Assembly: GCA_018064855.1 (NCBI GenBank)
Contig: JAGHUM010000001.1
Location: 1 to 64,000, forward strand
From: Candidatus Physcocola equi
Lineage (GTDB): Bacteria; Bacteroidota; Bacteroidia; Bacteroidales; Paludibacteraceae
Length of the DNA: 64,000 nt
Reading direction: 5' to 3'
In this document: positions 7,691 through 16,260 of the stretch, one piece after another
Position numbering within the stretch: the first letter of the stretch is position 1
Layout: every line of letters begins with the position of its first letter
The notes under the pieces: model-generated
What the model was told of the DNA's origin: nothing
The model's database searches: none
The model's input: only the letters and a program-made list of their open reading frames with translations
Program-made: the position numbers and the translations under genes

Positions 7691-9271
7691 TTAGTCTTCT
7701 TTTGTCTGCTCTGATGCCTGGTCATAGAGGTCTTCTATGAGGTTGAGCATTTTAATGGTGGCTTTTATGGCCGCCTCCATTTGGTCGGCGTCGAGTCCGC
7801 GTGTGCGGTAACTTTTGCCTTCAAATGTCCACGAAATACTGGTCTGAACCAAAGCGTCGGTGCGTCCGCCTGGTGGAATGGACACCGCATAGTTGGTGAG
7901 CCAAGGGAATTTGCGGTTCAACTTTTCGCGGTAGATGTGACGCACGGCTCTTACGAAAGCATCGTACTGACCATCGCCGGTGGCTGTTTCCTCGTAGCAT
8001 ACTCCATTTATCTCCACACGCACGCTGGCAAGAGGTTTCAGCCCGTATGAGGTGCTGACGAGGTAACTGTCGAGTTTCACCCTGTCGTCGTTGGCGCTGT
8101 GTTTCACCACGTCGGCTACGATGTATGGCAGGTCTTCCGGTGTGACGAGCTCTTTTTTGTCTCCGAGCTCAATCACGCGTTGTGTGACAGCCTTGGTCTG
8201 TTCTGGGGTTAGTGCCAAGCCTAATTCTTCGAGATTGCGAAGGATGTTGGCTTTGCCACTGTTTTTCCCGAGTGCGTATTCTCGTTTCCTTCCGAAGCGT
8301 TCGGGAAGCAGGTTGTTCATGTAAAGTCCTGCTTTGTTGTCTCCGTCGGCATGTACGCCCGCCACTTGTGTGAAAACGCTGTCGCCCACCACAGGTTTGT
8401 TTGGTGGAATGGCGATGCCACAATACGATTCAACGAGGTGGCTGACCTCAGTCAGTTTTTCCTCTTTGATGTTGGTTGCTGCGTTGTAGTGGTCGTGCAA
8501 TGCCGCTTGAACACTGGCAAGAGGTGCGTTGCCGGCACGTTCACCCAATCCGTTGATGGTGGTGTGCAGCCCGGTTGCCCCAGCGCTGACAGCCGCCATG
8601 GCATTGGCTACAGCCAGGTCGTAGTCGTTGTGCGCATGGAAGTCGAATTTCAGATCGGGGTATCGGTCTGTCATCAGTTTCACACCTTCTTTGGCATTGT
8701 CGGGAGTGAGGATGCCGAGTGTGTCTGGCAGCATAAAGTGCTTGATGCCGCAGTCGCGCAGGTTGTCCATCATAAAGAAGACGTAGTCGGGGCTGTTTTT
8801 GATGCCGTTGCTCCAGTCTTCCAGGTAGATGTTCACATCTATGCCCAGTTGGTGCGCATACGCGATGCTGTCTTTGATGCCGGCCAAATGTTCTTCGGGA
8901 GTTTTCTTCAACTGCTGTGTGCAGTGGAGCAGAGAGCCTTTGGTGAGCAGGTTGATGTTTTTGCATCCTGTGTCGTGAATCCAGTCGAGACTGGCGTGTC
9001 CATCGACAAATCCGAGCACTTCAATGCGGTTGAGCAGACCTTCTTTTTCCGCCCATTGGCAGATTTTCTTCACCGCTTCTTTCTCACCGTCGCTCACGCG
9101 GGCAGAGGCCACTTCAATGCGGTCCACGCCCACTTCCTGCAACAGTGTGCGGCAGAGAATGAGTTTTTCGTGGGGCACAAAACTCACTCCGCTGGTTTGT
9201 TCACCGTCGCGGAGTGTTGTGTCCATTATTTCAATGCTGTATCTTAGGCGTTCTGTGCTTTCTTTTCCCAT
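7691..9271 (-). CDS. Isopropylmalate/citramalate synthase family
   Basis: A second LeuA-family acyltransferase (526 residues) in the operon. The N-terminal HMGL-like TIM barrel has [24 protein letters not shown] and NGLGERAGN. A C-terminal LeuA-type regulatory dimer domain follows (around VSTSYGLKPLASVRVE). It differs strongly from the leuA product upstream and is closer to the citramalate synthase (LeuA3/CimA) type, which condenses pyruvate with acetyl-CoA for isoleucine synthesis. LeuCD and LeuB can then process citramalate, which would explain its place between leuD and leuB. Its ATG at 9271 lies 28 bases inside leuD, suggesting translational coupling. Substrate is inferred; isopropylmalate or homocitrate synthase remain possible. 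Confidence 0.85.
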   Translation of the reverse strand: MGKESTERLRYSIEIMDTTLRDGEQTSGVSFVPHEKLILCRTLLQEVGVDRIEVASARVSDGEKEAVKKICQWAEKEGLLNRIEVLGFVDGHASLDWIHDTGCKNINLLTKGSLLHCTQQLKKTPEEHLAGIKDSIAYAHQLGIDVNIYLEDWSNGIKNSPDYVFFMMDNLRDCGIKHFMLPDTLGILTPDNAKEGVKLMTDRYPDLKFDFHAHNDYDLAVANAMAAVSAGATGLHTTINGLGERAGNAPLASVQAALHDHYNAATNIKEEKLTEVSHLVESYCGIAIPPNKPVVGDSVFTQVAGVHADGDNKAGLYMNNLLPERFGRKREYALGKNSGKANILRNLEELGLALTPEQTKAVTQRVIELGDKKELVTPEDLPYIVADVVKHSANDDRVKLDSYLVSTSYGLKPLASVRVEINGVCYEETATGDGQYDAFVRAVRHIYREKLNRKFPWLTNYAVSIPPGGRTDALVQTSISWTFEGKSYRTRGLDADQMEAAIKATIKMLNLIEDLYDQASEQTKED

Positions 9272-9840
9272 GCCTCAATCTTGTCTTTGTTTTCCAACAA
9301 GAAGTCGATGTCGTCGAGGGCGTTCATCAAGCAGTATTTCTTGTATCCGTTGATTTCAAACTTTTCGCTCTTGCCGGTTGCGAGGTTGGTTACTGTCTGG
9401 TTAGGGAGGTCAACCTTAACTTCCATTTTAGGGTTGCTGTTGATGCTTGCGAAGAGTTCTGCAAGGAAGCCTTCAGAAACCACTACAGGAAGAACGAAGT
9501 TGTTGAGCTCGTTGTTTTTGTGGATGTCGGCGAAGAAGCTTGAGATAACCACGCGGAATCCGTAACCTGCGATGGCCCATGCTGCGTGTTCACGGCTTGA
9601 GCCGCTGCCAAAGTTCTTGCCGGCTACGAGGATGCAACCTCCGTAGGTTGGATCGTTGAGCACGAAATCCTTGATTGGGTTTCCGTTTTTGTCGTAGCGC
9701 CAGTCGCGGAAAAGGTTTTCGCCGAAACCGTTCTTGTCGGTAGCCTTCAAGAAACGTGCTGGAATGATCTGGTCGGTGTCCACATTTTCAAGTGGAAGAG
9801 GCACACATGTGCTGGTGATGATATCGAATTTTTCTTTCAT
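9244..9840 (-). CDS. leuD: 3-isopropylmalate dehydratase, small subunit
   Basis: LeuD pairs with LeuC to isomerise 2-isopropylmalate to 3-isopropylmalate. The 198-residue protein has the swivel-domain marks DTDQIIPARFLK near the N-terminus and the substrate-contacting GSGSSREHAAWAI at about residues 80-92. It lies 49 bases after leuC and overlaps the following gene by 28 bases, so the three are one translational unit. Confidence 0.97.
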   Translation of the reverse strand: MKEKFDIITSTCVPLPLENVDTDQIIPARFLKATDKNGFGENLFRDWRYDKNGNPIKDFVLNDPTYGGCILVAGKNFGSGSSREHAAWAIAGYGFRVVISSFFADIHKNNELNNFVLPVVVSEGFLAELFASINSNPKMEVKVDLPNQTVTNLATGKSEKFEINGYKKYCLMNALDDIDFLLENKDKIEAWEKKAQNA

Positions 9841-9889
9841 CTTTCTTTTGTCTTAATGGTTTAACAAAAATGATGTGTGTCCGGAGGTA

Positions 9890-11284
9890 TTACATCATTG
9901 TTCTTGGGTCGGTGATCACACCTGTGACTGCTGCAGCTGCGGCTACGAGTGGGCTGGCGAGGACGGTGCGAGCGCCTGGTCCCTGACGGCCTTCGAAGTT
10001 ACGGTTTGAAGTTGAAACCGAAAGTTTGCCTGCAGGAATCTTGTCGTCGTTCATGGCGAGACAAGCAGAGCAGCCTGGTTGACGGAGTTCGAAACCGGCA
10101 GCTTCAAAAATCTTGTCAAGACCTTCTTCGCGGATCTGCTGATCTACCATCCAAGAACCAGGAACGAGCCAGCAAATCACGTTGTCGGCTTTCTTCTTGC
10201 CTTTTACGATAGAGGCGAATGCGCGGAAGTCTTCAATACGGCCATTGGTGCAAGAACCGCAGAATACATAGTCCACTTTTTTGCCGAGGAGGCTGTCGCC
10301 TGGTGCGAAGCCCATATATTCAAGGCTCTTCTTATAAGAGATCTGACCGGCTGCGTCGATGGTGTCGAGAGTTGGAATGTGCTGGCTGATGCCCATGCCC
10401 ATGCCTGGGTTGGTTCCGTAGGTTACCATTGGCTCGATGTCGGCAGCGTCAAACTTGATGTCTTTGTCGAATACTGCGTCATCACCGCTCTTGAGCGTGC
10501 TCCAGTAAGCGACTGCTTTGTCCCATTCTTCTCCCTTTGGTGCGTATTCACGGCCCTTGAGGTATTCAAATGTGACTTCGTCTGGTGCGATGAAACCGCC
10601 ACGAGCGCCCATTTCGATAGTGAGGTTGCTGAGGGTGAGACGGCCTTCCATGCTGAGACTCTTAACTGCAGAACCTGCATATTCAACGAAATAGCCTGTT
10701 GCGCCAGAGGTGCTCATCTTGCTCATGATGTAGAGTGCGACGTCTTTTGCAGTAACGCCCTTCTTGAGCTGGCCTTCAACGCTGATACGCATTGATTTTG
10801 GCTTAGATTGAAGGATGCACTGTGATGCCATAACCATTTCCACTTCAGATGTGCCGATACCGAATGCAACAGCACCCATGGCTCCGTGGGTTGAAGTGTG
10901 GCTGTCGCCGCATACGATGGTCATGCCGGGAAGAGAAAGACCACGTTCTGGACCAACGACGTGGATGATACCGTTTTTAGGGTCCATCATGCCGAAGTGT
11001 GTCAATCCGAAGTCGGCTGTGTTCTTTGCGAGAGTGTCAACCTGCTTGCGTGAAACTGGGTCTTCAATAGGTTTGTCCTGGTCGTGAGTTGGGGTGTTGT
11101 GGTCTGGCATGCAGACAATATGGTCTGGGCGGAAGCATTTCAAACCGCGTTCACGCATGCCTGCGAAAGCCTGCGGAGAAGTTACTTCGTGGCAGTAAAG
11201 ACGATCGATGTAGAGCTGTGTTGGTCCGTCTTCTACGATCTGAACCACGTGCTTATCCCAAATTTTGTCGAATAACGTATTCAT
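9890..11284 (-). CDS. leuC: 3-isopropylmalate dehydratase, large subunit
   Basis: The aconitase-family catalytic subunit (464 residues) holds the [4Fe-4S] cluster. The expected Cys ligands are visible in FCGSCTNGR and in [10 protein letters not shown] near the C-terminus, with [13 protein letters not shown] in the first third. It works with LeuD on isopropylmalate and probably also on citramalate from the neighbouring synthase. It begins 53 bases after leuA in the same operon. Confidence 0.97.
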   Translation of the reverse strand: MNTLFDKIWDKHVVQIVEDGPTQLYIDRLYCHEVTSPQAFAGMRERGLKCFRPDHIVCMPDHNTPTHDQDKPIEDPVSRKQVDTLAKNTADFGLTHFGMMDPKNGIIHVVGPERGLSLPGMTIVCGDSHTSTHGAMGAVAFGIGTSEVEMVMASQCILQSKPKSMRISVEGQLKKGVTAKDVALYIMSKMSTSGATGYFVEYAGSAVKSLSMEGRLTLSNLTIEMGARGGFIAPDEVTFEYLKGREYAPKGEEWDKAVAYWSTLKSGDDAVFDKDIKFDAADIEPMVTYGTNPGMGMGISQHIPTLDTIDAAGQISYKKSLEYMGFAPGDSLLGKKVDYVFCGSCTNGRIEDFRAFASIVKGKKKADNVICWLVPGSWMVDQQIREEGLDKIFEAAGFELRQPGCSACLAMNDDKIPAGKLSVSTSNRNFEGRQGPGARTVLASPLVAAAAAVTGVITDPRTMM

Positions 11285-11337
11285 TTTATATGTAATTTTT
11301 TTGTATTTATCTAATGAAATTGCTCAATGCTCAAAGC

Positions 11338-12837
11338 TCAATGCACAAACTTATTAATTGCGTCGATGTAGGCTTCTGCCGATGCTGCTACGATGTCGGT
11401 ATTGGCAGAGAATCCTTGGTAGGTTATGCCGTCGCATTCCACCTGCATGTGCACTTTCCCAAGATCGCCGCTTCCTTTTGTGATGTTTTGGATGAGGATG
11501 TCTTGGAGCGTCATCTTGCGGTTGATGATCTTCTTGATGGCGTTGATGGCGGCATCAACAGGACCGTTACCGTTGGCGGCACCTTCAAACTTCTCGCCTG
11601 CGATGTCGAGGCCGATGGAAGCGATAGGTCTCAAGCCCACGCCGGAGGTGACCTGGAGGTAGTCGATCTTGATGCGCTGTCCGGCTACGCGGTCGCGACC
11701 TGCGAGCATCAGAATGTCGTCGTCGTTGATTTCTTTCTTTTTGTCGGCCAAGTCAAGGAATGCTTTATAAATTTCATCGAGCTTGTTTTGATCGCTGAGG
11801 TCAACACCGAGCACGTGCAGGCGGTGCTTCAAGGCTGCGCGTCCGCTGCGGGCTGTCAAGATGATTTCGTTATTGTCGATACCCACATCTTTAGGGTCGA
11901 TGATTTCGTAAGTGTCTTTGTTTTTCAACACACCGTCTTGGTGAATGCCCGAGCTGTGAGCGAAAGCGTTGCGGCCCACGATGGCTTTGTTTGGCTGGAT
12001 AGGCATGTTCATCAAGCTGGAAACCATAGTGCTAACATGGTGGATGTGTTGGGTGTTGAGGTTGGTGTCGATGTCGATGTCTTTATGGCAGCGCAAGATC
12101 ATGCCGACTTCTTCCAAGGCAGTGTTACCTGCTCGTTCGCCGATACCGTTGATGGTTACTTCCACCTGGCGTGCGCCATTGAGCACACCCGAAATGGTGT
12201 TGGCTGTGGCCATACCAAGGTCGTTGTGGCAGTGGGTTGAAAGACGTGCGTTGTGAATGCCATCCACATGATCCATCAGATATTTGATTTTTGCACCGTA
12301 TTCCTGTGGCAGACAGTAACCGGTGGTGTCGGGAATGTTGACTACTGTGGCTCCGGCTTTGATGACGGCTTCCACCACGCGAGCCAAATATTCGTTGTCG
12401 GCACGCCCTGCGTCTTCGCAGTAGAATTCAACATCTTCCACATACTTTTTGGCATATTTTGTTGCTGCCACTGCACGTTCGATGATCTCCTCAGGAGTTG
12501 AGTTGAACTTGTAGCGGATATGCGATTCTGAAACGCCGATACCAGTGTGGATGCGTTTGTTTTTAGCGAATTTGAGGGCGTCTGCTGCCACGTCGATGTC
12601 TTTTTGAACGGCACGGGTGAGTGCGCATATAGTAGGCCAAGTGACGGCTTTTGAGATTTCCTCTACCGAGTGGAAATCGCCAGGGCTGGAGATTGGGAAA
12701 CCAGCCTCGATGATGTCAACTCCGAGCAATTCCAGCGCCTTTGCCACTTCGATTTTCTCTACGGTGTTCAGCTGGCATCCTGGGACTTGTTCTCCGTCGC
12801 GCAGGGTGGTGTCGAAAATGTACAGTCTGTCTGACAT
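11338..12837 (-). CDS. leuA: 2-isopropylmalate synthase
   Basis: LeuA condenses 2-ketoisovalerate with acetyl-CoA, the committed step of leucine synthesis, and is usually inhibited by leucine through its C-terminal domain. The 499-residue protein has [15 protein letters not shown], the metal-site [23 protein letters not shown] and [12 protein letters not shown] in the barrel part. The LeuA dimer domain follows from about residue 375 ([14 protein letters not shown]). It is first in the operon. Between it and its promoter lie a Leu/Ile-rich leader peptide (12972-13040) and a terminator hairpin (12908-12941). Confidence 0.97.
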   Translation of the reverse strand: MSDRLYIFDTTLRDGEQVPGCQLNTVEKIEVAKALELLGVDIIEAGFPISSPGDFHSVEEISKAVTWPTICALTRAVQKDIDVAADALKFAKNKRIHTGIGVSESHIRYKFNSTPEEIIERAVAATKYAKKYVEDVEFYCEDAGRADNEYLARVVEAVIKAGATVVNIPDTTGYCLPQEYGAKIKYLMDHVDGIHNARLSTHCHNDLGMATANTISGVLNGARQVEVTINGIGERAGNTALEEVGMILRCHKDIDIDTNLNTQHIHHVSTMVSSLMNMPIQPNKAIVGRNAFAHSSGIHQDGVLKNKDTYEIIDPKDVGIDNNEIILTARSGRAALKHRLHVLGVDLSDQNKLDEIYKAFLDLADKKKEINDDDILMLAGRDRVAGQRIKIDYLQVTSGVGLRPIASIGLDIAGEKFEGAANGNGPVDAAINAIKKIINRKMTLQDILIQNITKGSGDLGKVHMQVECDGITYQGFSANTDIVAASAEAYIDAINKFVH

Positions 12838-12907
12838 ATTGTTTGTCTTTTTTAATTAATTCAAAATTAGGTTGATAGAAAAATCGCCGAATGGCGTAAT
12901 AATAAGA

Positions 12908-12941
12908 AAAGCCTTTCTCATTGGGAAGTGAGAAAGGCTTT
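12908..12941 (-). terminator. leu attenuator terminator
   Basis: A 13-bp stem (12908-12920 with 12929-12941) around an 8-base loop, followed on the minus strand by TTTTCTTATTATT. It lies after the leader peptide and 70 bases before leuA, where it would abort transcription of the operon when leucine is plentiful. Confidence 0.85.
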
Positions 12942-12996
12942 CGTATTTCGTATCGCTTTGGCCACAAACTCTCACTCCCCCTTGCATCGCAAGAGT
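12923..12996 (-). promoter_or_regulatory. leu leader alternative RNA pairings
   Basis: On the minus strand GGGGAGTGAG (plus 12971-12980), which covers the leader stop codon, can pair with CTCACTTCCC (plus 12923-12932), part of the terminator stem and loop, with one G-U pair. This is an antiterminator. The same segment can pair instead with upstream leader codons (ACTC-TTGC ... GCAA ... GAGT within 12974-12996), a 1:2-type pause hairpin. A ribosome stalled at the Leu codons would free the antiterminator. One that reaches the stop codon would cover it and let the terminator form. Confidence 0.75.
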
Positions 12997-13040
12997 AGAA
13001 TTAGAGAAGTTAGAATCTGTGCTGAAGCTATTGTTGCCAT
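12972..13040 (-). CDS. leuL: leu operon leader peptide
   Basis: A 22-codon frame starts at ATG 13040 and ends with TGA at 12974-12972. Residues 9-17 read ILTSLILLL: five Leu and two Ile in nine codons. Three of the Leu codons are CTA, which appears rare in the long genes around it, where TTG, CTT, CTC and CTG dominate. It sits between the promoter (13091-13098) and the attenuator hairpin, as E. coli leuL or ilvL peptides do. Its role would be to sense charged tRNA-Leu (and perhaps tRNA-Ile) by ribosome stalling, not to make a functional product. No Shine-Dalgarno sequence is evident, as is usual in this phylum. Confidence 0.85.
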   Translation of the reverse strand: MATIASAQILTSLILLLRCKGE

Positions 13041-13090
13041 ATTGCTTTTGCTTTTTTCGTTGAAATTTCTATTTCTTTTGTTTTGTGGTG

Positions 13091-13122
13091 CAAATTTACT
13101 TCTTTTTTTGCCAATCTTCCAA
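13091..13122 (-). promoter_or_regulatory. leu operon promoter
   Basis: The minus strand has TTGG (plus 13119-13122), a 20-base spacer and TAAATTTG (plus 13091-13098), fitting the Bacteroidota -33/-7 arrangement. Transcription would begin near 13084, about 44 bases before the leader peptide ATG. Confidence 0.65.
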
Positions 13123-13255
13123 GTTTTGACGCTGAAATTATCAATTTTAGGTCGATAAAAATGAAAATATATAATTTTTTTGTCCTTTTTTCTGCCAAAT
13201 TGAAATTTCGGGAGGGCGGATGAGGGGCAAACTTGTTGCGGGCAGGTTTTTTTTG

Positions 13256-13263
13256 TATCTTTG
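13256..13263 (+). promoter_or_regulatory. prfA promoter -7 box
   Basis: TATCTTTG followed by CA, an exact consensus match, 57 bases before the prfA ATG. Confidence 0.6.
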
Positions 13264-13319
13264 CAGGTGGGTTGGCTTCCTTCCCTTATTAGTTATACAT
13301 TTAGAAAACAGTTCTCCGC

Positions 13320-14423
13320 ATGTCTTCTCTTTTAGAAAAACTGACCGACCTTGAAGCCCGTTTCAAGGAAATCTCTACATTGATTACAGACCCGGCTGTC
13401 ATCGCCGACATGAAACGCTTTGTGAAACTCAACAAAGAGTATTCCGATCTGGAACACATTGTGGCGTTGAAAAACGAGTATAAGAAAACGCTCGACAACA
13501 TAGCCGAGGCAAAAGAGGTTCTCGATGTAGAAACGGATGCGGAAATGTTGGAAATGGCGAAGGCGGAATTGCAAGATCTCACAGCCAAGATTCCTGCCAT
13601 GGAGGAGGATATCAAACTGGCGCTCATCCCTTCTGATCCGGAAGACGCGCGCAACGCTATTGTGGAAATCCGCGGAGGTACGGGTGGAGACGAGGCGGCT
13701 TTGTTTGCGGGCGACCTTTTCCGTATGTATTCCAAGTATTGTGAAATAAAAGGTTGGAACATCTCTGTGTCGAGTTTTACGGAGGGAACAGCGGGTGGTT
13801 ACAAGGAAATCGTGTTTAATGTGAGTGGCGACAAGGTGTATGGCACCATGAAATATGAAAGTGGTGTGCATCGTGTACAGCGTGTGCCTGCGACGGAAAC
13901 GCAGGGGCGTGTGCATACTTCTGCCGCATCTGTGGCCGTATTGCCAGAAGCGCAGCCTTTTGACGTGGAGATTGCTGAAGGCTTGATCAAGTGGGACACC
14001 TTCCGTTCGGGTGGTGCAGGAGGCCAGAACGTCAACAAGGTGGAATCGGGTGTGCGTTTGCGTTATCCGTGGAAAAGTCCGATAACAGGTCAGGTGGAGG
14101 AGATTTTGATTGAGTGTACCGAAACGCGAGACCAGCCAAAAAACAAGGAACGTGCGTTAACCCGTCTGCGTTCTTACATATATGACCGTGAGCATCAGAA
14201 ATATGTGGATGATATAGCGTCACGTCGTAAAACAATGGTCAGCACCGGCGACCGTTCGGCAAAGATTAGAACCTACAATTATCCGCAGGGGCGAATTACA
14301 GACCATCGTATCAATTACACCATCTACAATTTGCCGGCTTTCATGGACGGAGAGATTCAAGATTGCATAGACCACCTCATTGTGGCGGAAAATGCAGAGC
14401 GAATGAAGGAAAACGAAATGTAA
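13320..14423 (+). CDS. prfA: Peptide chain release factor 1
   Basis: RF1 recognises UAA and UAG in the ribosomal A site and triggers peptide release. The 367-residue protein has the RF1-type tripeptide PAT in RVPATETQGR (about residue 187-189; RF2 would have SPF) and the catalytic GGQ in SGGAGGQNVNK (about residue 234-236). The coiled N-terminal domain (first 100 residues) is also present. It has its own promoter and is followed by tRNA-Thr under a separate promoter. Confidence 0.97.
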   Translation: MSSLLEKLTDLEARFKEISTLITDPAVIADMKRFVKLNKEYSDLEHIVALKNEYKKTLDNIAEAKEVLDVETDAEMLEMAKAELQDLTAKIPAMEEDIKLALIPSDPEDARNAIVEIRGGTGGDEAALFAGDLFRMYSKYCEIKGWNISVSSFTEGTAGGYKEIVFNVSGDKVYGTMKYESGVHRVQRVPATETQGRVHTSAASVAVLPEAQPFDVEIAEGLIKWDTFRSGGAGGQNVNKVESGVRLRYPWKSPITGQVEEILIECTETRDQPKNKERALTRLRSYIYDREHQKYVDDIASRRKTMVSTGDRSAKIRTYNYPQGRITDHRINYTIYNLPAFMDGEIQDCIDHLIVAENAERMKENEM

Positions 14424-14443
14424 GAAAATTTCGAGTCTTCTGC

Positions 14444-14473
14444 TTGGAAAACGAAAAAAATACTATACTTTTG
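14444..14473 (+). promoter_or_regulatory. tRNA-Thr promoter
   Basis: TTGG (14444-14447), an 18-base spacer and TACTTTTG (14466-14473), 23 bases before the mature tRNA. Confidence 0.65.
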
Positions 14474-14496
14474 CACAGCAAAGAAAATCATTTGTT

Positions 14497-14569
<73 letters not shown>

Positions 14570-14584
14570 CAAACGATGTTACAA

Positions 14585-14616
14585 AAGGAATCGATTAGTT
14601 TCGGTTCCTTTTTTTT
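14585..14616 (+). terminator. Terminator after tRNA-Thr
   Basis: AAGGAATCGA pairs with TCGGTTCCTT (one mismatch), followed by a run of T up to 14616. Confidence 0.8.
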
Positions 14617-14723
14617 GTGAGTGGATACAGTTCTTCTTCCTGGTGTTTGCATTTGTTGTGATTGCTCATGAATATGGCACATTTATTGTATTATGTATGA
14701 AAAGACATAGATAACTAAAACTT

Positions 14724-15506
14724 ATGATCAGAAAACTTATTTTGACTGCATCTTTTGCCGTTTTATCTTTTGCTGGTTTTGCAGCAGACTTAGTGGGCAC
14801 ATGGAATGTCCGCAACTATTATTATCTGCCAAAAGAGCGCAGCGAATCCGTAAACCTTATGTTCGGTATTTTGGGAGGGGCTTCCAGCATCCAGTTTAAG
14901 AGCGACGGAACATTTTTTTGTAATGATACTGTCAGCGGAACATATCAAAGTAAAGGTGAAGAACTTGTGCTTGTCCGAGATAAGGAACAAGTGGAAGCTT
15001 TTAAACAGAAACTTGATAAAGTCCGAGAGGAAGTTGGCGGGCAATCGGATGAAGACTTCATTAAAGGCTATGCTTGCGACTCTTTGAGACTTACATTCAC
15101 AAAAGAAGGCAACAAAGCTTTGGTGGAATGTAACCAGAACAAAGAACTCTTGGAACTTCTTCCAATTAGTATGATTTTCGAGCTGACTAAGAAGGACACC
15201 AATGGAAAGAATGAAAACCTGAATGCTGGTAAAACTTTTTTAGGGAAGTATAGTGTGAATGCTATGGGAATGGTCAGCATAAACTTCGATTTCAAGAAAA
15301 ACGGCTTGGTTGATATCGAAGAAAGCTTGTTTGGAAAAACAACGAAAAAAGCGACGGGCAAGTATGTCATCAAAGGAGACAACTTGATCCTTTACGAAGG
15401 TGGAAAGGAATATATGAAGGGCGAATATGTTATTGGCAAAAACTGTCTATATCTCATGGTAGAGAAAGATGGCTCAATAGTTGCCATGGTATTATGGAAA
15501 AAATAA
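14724..15506 (+). CDS. Secreted lipocalin-like protein, unassigned
   Basis: The 260-residue protein begins with a clear signal peptide (MIRKLILTASFAVLSFAGFAA, cleavage near residue 21) and has no lipobox. The mature part holds two similar beta-rich modules. Each starts with a GTW or GKY-type strand (LVGTWNVRNYYY near 23, FLGKYSVNAMGM near 173) and continues through FKSDGTF or FKKNGLV to a closing GTY or GKYVIKGDNLILYEGG strand. This pattern resembles the lipocalin-like proteins common in Bacteroidales, but I cannot place the family with certainty. It probably sits in the periplasm. It is monocistronic with a terminator at 15543-15572. Confidence 0.65.
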   Translation: MIRKLILTASFAVLSFAGFAADLVGTWNVRNYYYLPKERSESVNLMFGILGGASSIQFKSDGTFFCNDTVSGTYQSKGEELVLVRDKEQVEAFKQKLDKVREEVGGQSDEDFIKGYACDSLRLTFTKEGNKALVECNQNKELLELLPISMIFELTKKDTNGKNENLNAGKTFLGKYSVNAMGMVSINFDFKKNGLVDIEESLFGKTTKKATGKYVIKGDNLILYEGGKEYMKGEYVIGKNCLYLMVEKDGSIVAMVLWKK

Positions 15507-15542
15507 ACTGACGCTAATATTTAAACTTCTAAGATTCAGAAA

Positions 15543-15572
15543 GAGCAGGAGGATGTCCTGCTCTTTTTTTTG
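15543..15572 (+). terminator. Terminator
   Basis: AGAGCAGGA (15543-15551), 5-base loop, TCCTGCTCT (15557-15565), then a T run to 15572. Confidence 0.9.
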
Positions 15573-15686
15573 CATTTAGGCTTCGCTCTTTTCTGTGTTT
15601 GGCTGCTTGTTCTATCTTACTGGTTGGTTCTTAGGTGTTTGTTTAAAACTTTTTCCTTATCTTTGTAGGTAAATCTTCTGAACGAC

Positions 15687-16142
15687 ATGGCAAAAGCACT
15701 GACAATTAGTTGTTTTTTACATTTTCTTGGCATGCTTAGAAACAAGTATCTTGATAGGAATATGAACGGCATGGATTCCACCTTTCATTCTGTCATCCTT
15801 GCATGGGTGTATGACGTGAAGAATCTGAAACTGAAGATTCGCAGCGATGAGAAAAGAAAATATAATTCTCCTTGGAATGTTTGTGCCAACGAGAGCAGAG
15901 CCTCAAGCTTGCTTGAAGGCTATGCCGAGTGCAGCTAAACTTCGCCGTATGGCAGTGTGGCTGTTCGTTTCAACATCGATATGACACTCAGCGCAGAAGG
16001 CATCAAAGGTATGCTCGATGAATATGAAGCTGATTACCATACAGGTATGGATACGAAGGCGATTGCGGCAGAGATCCATCGACTCACATCGGGATATCCG
16101 GTTCTTGTGAGTTATCATCCAATAAATTTGTATTATTCGTAG
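15687..16142 (+). pseudogene. Remnant of an AAA-ATPase-like (DUF1703-type) gene
   Basis: Two blocks in the same frame match one protein family, the AAA-ATPase-like proteins with a C-terminal nuclease-fold domain. The first block (15729-15878) reads LRNKYLDRN then TFHSVILAWVYDVKNLKLKI and NSPWN. The second (from 15957) reads AVRFNIDMTLSAEGI then TGMDTKAIAAEIHRLTSGYP and VLVS. In intact members these blocks are nearly adjacent. Here about 80 bases with an inverted repeat and an in-frame TAA (15936-15938) separate them. The N-terminal ATP-binding part and everything after VLVS are missing. Confidence 0.7.
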
Positions 16143-16207
16143 AAAATCGTTGGCAAAAGAAAAGTGTCCCCCTCTTTTATGAGATGTCGCAAAGCATTAT
16201 CTTTGCG

Positions 16208-16215
16208 TATATTTG
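16208..16215 (+). promoter_or_regulatory. Promoter -7 box of lipoprotein gene
   Basis: TATATTTG, with a second box TATCTTTG at 16198-16205. A longer open frame from 16213 starts within this box and is rejected in favour of ATG 16261. Confidence 0.5.
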
Positions 16216-16260
16216 TACACAGAATTTAGAATATTAAACAAATCACTACAAAACCATAAA

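Noticed and set aside
11314-12240. 308-codon plus-strand frame opposite leuA
   Set aside because: It is the reverse-complement shadow of leuA. Its Asp/Val/Cys-rich composition has no family resemblance.
12842-13090. T-box or leucine riboswitch before leuA
   Set aside because: No T-box sequence or specifier loop is seen; the leader peptide with alternative hairpins explains the region.
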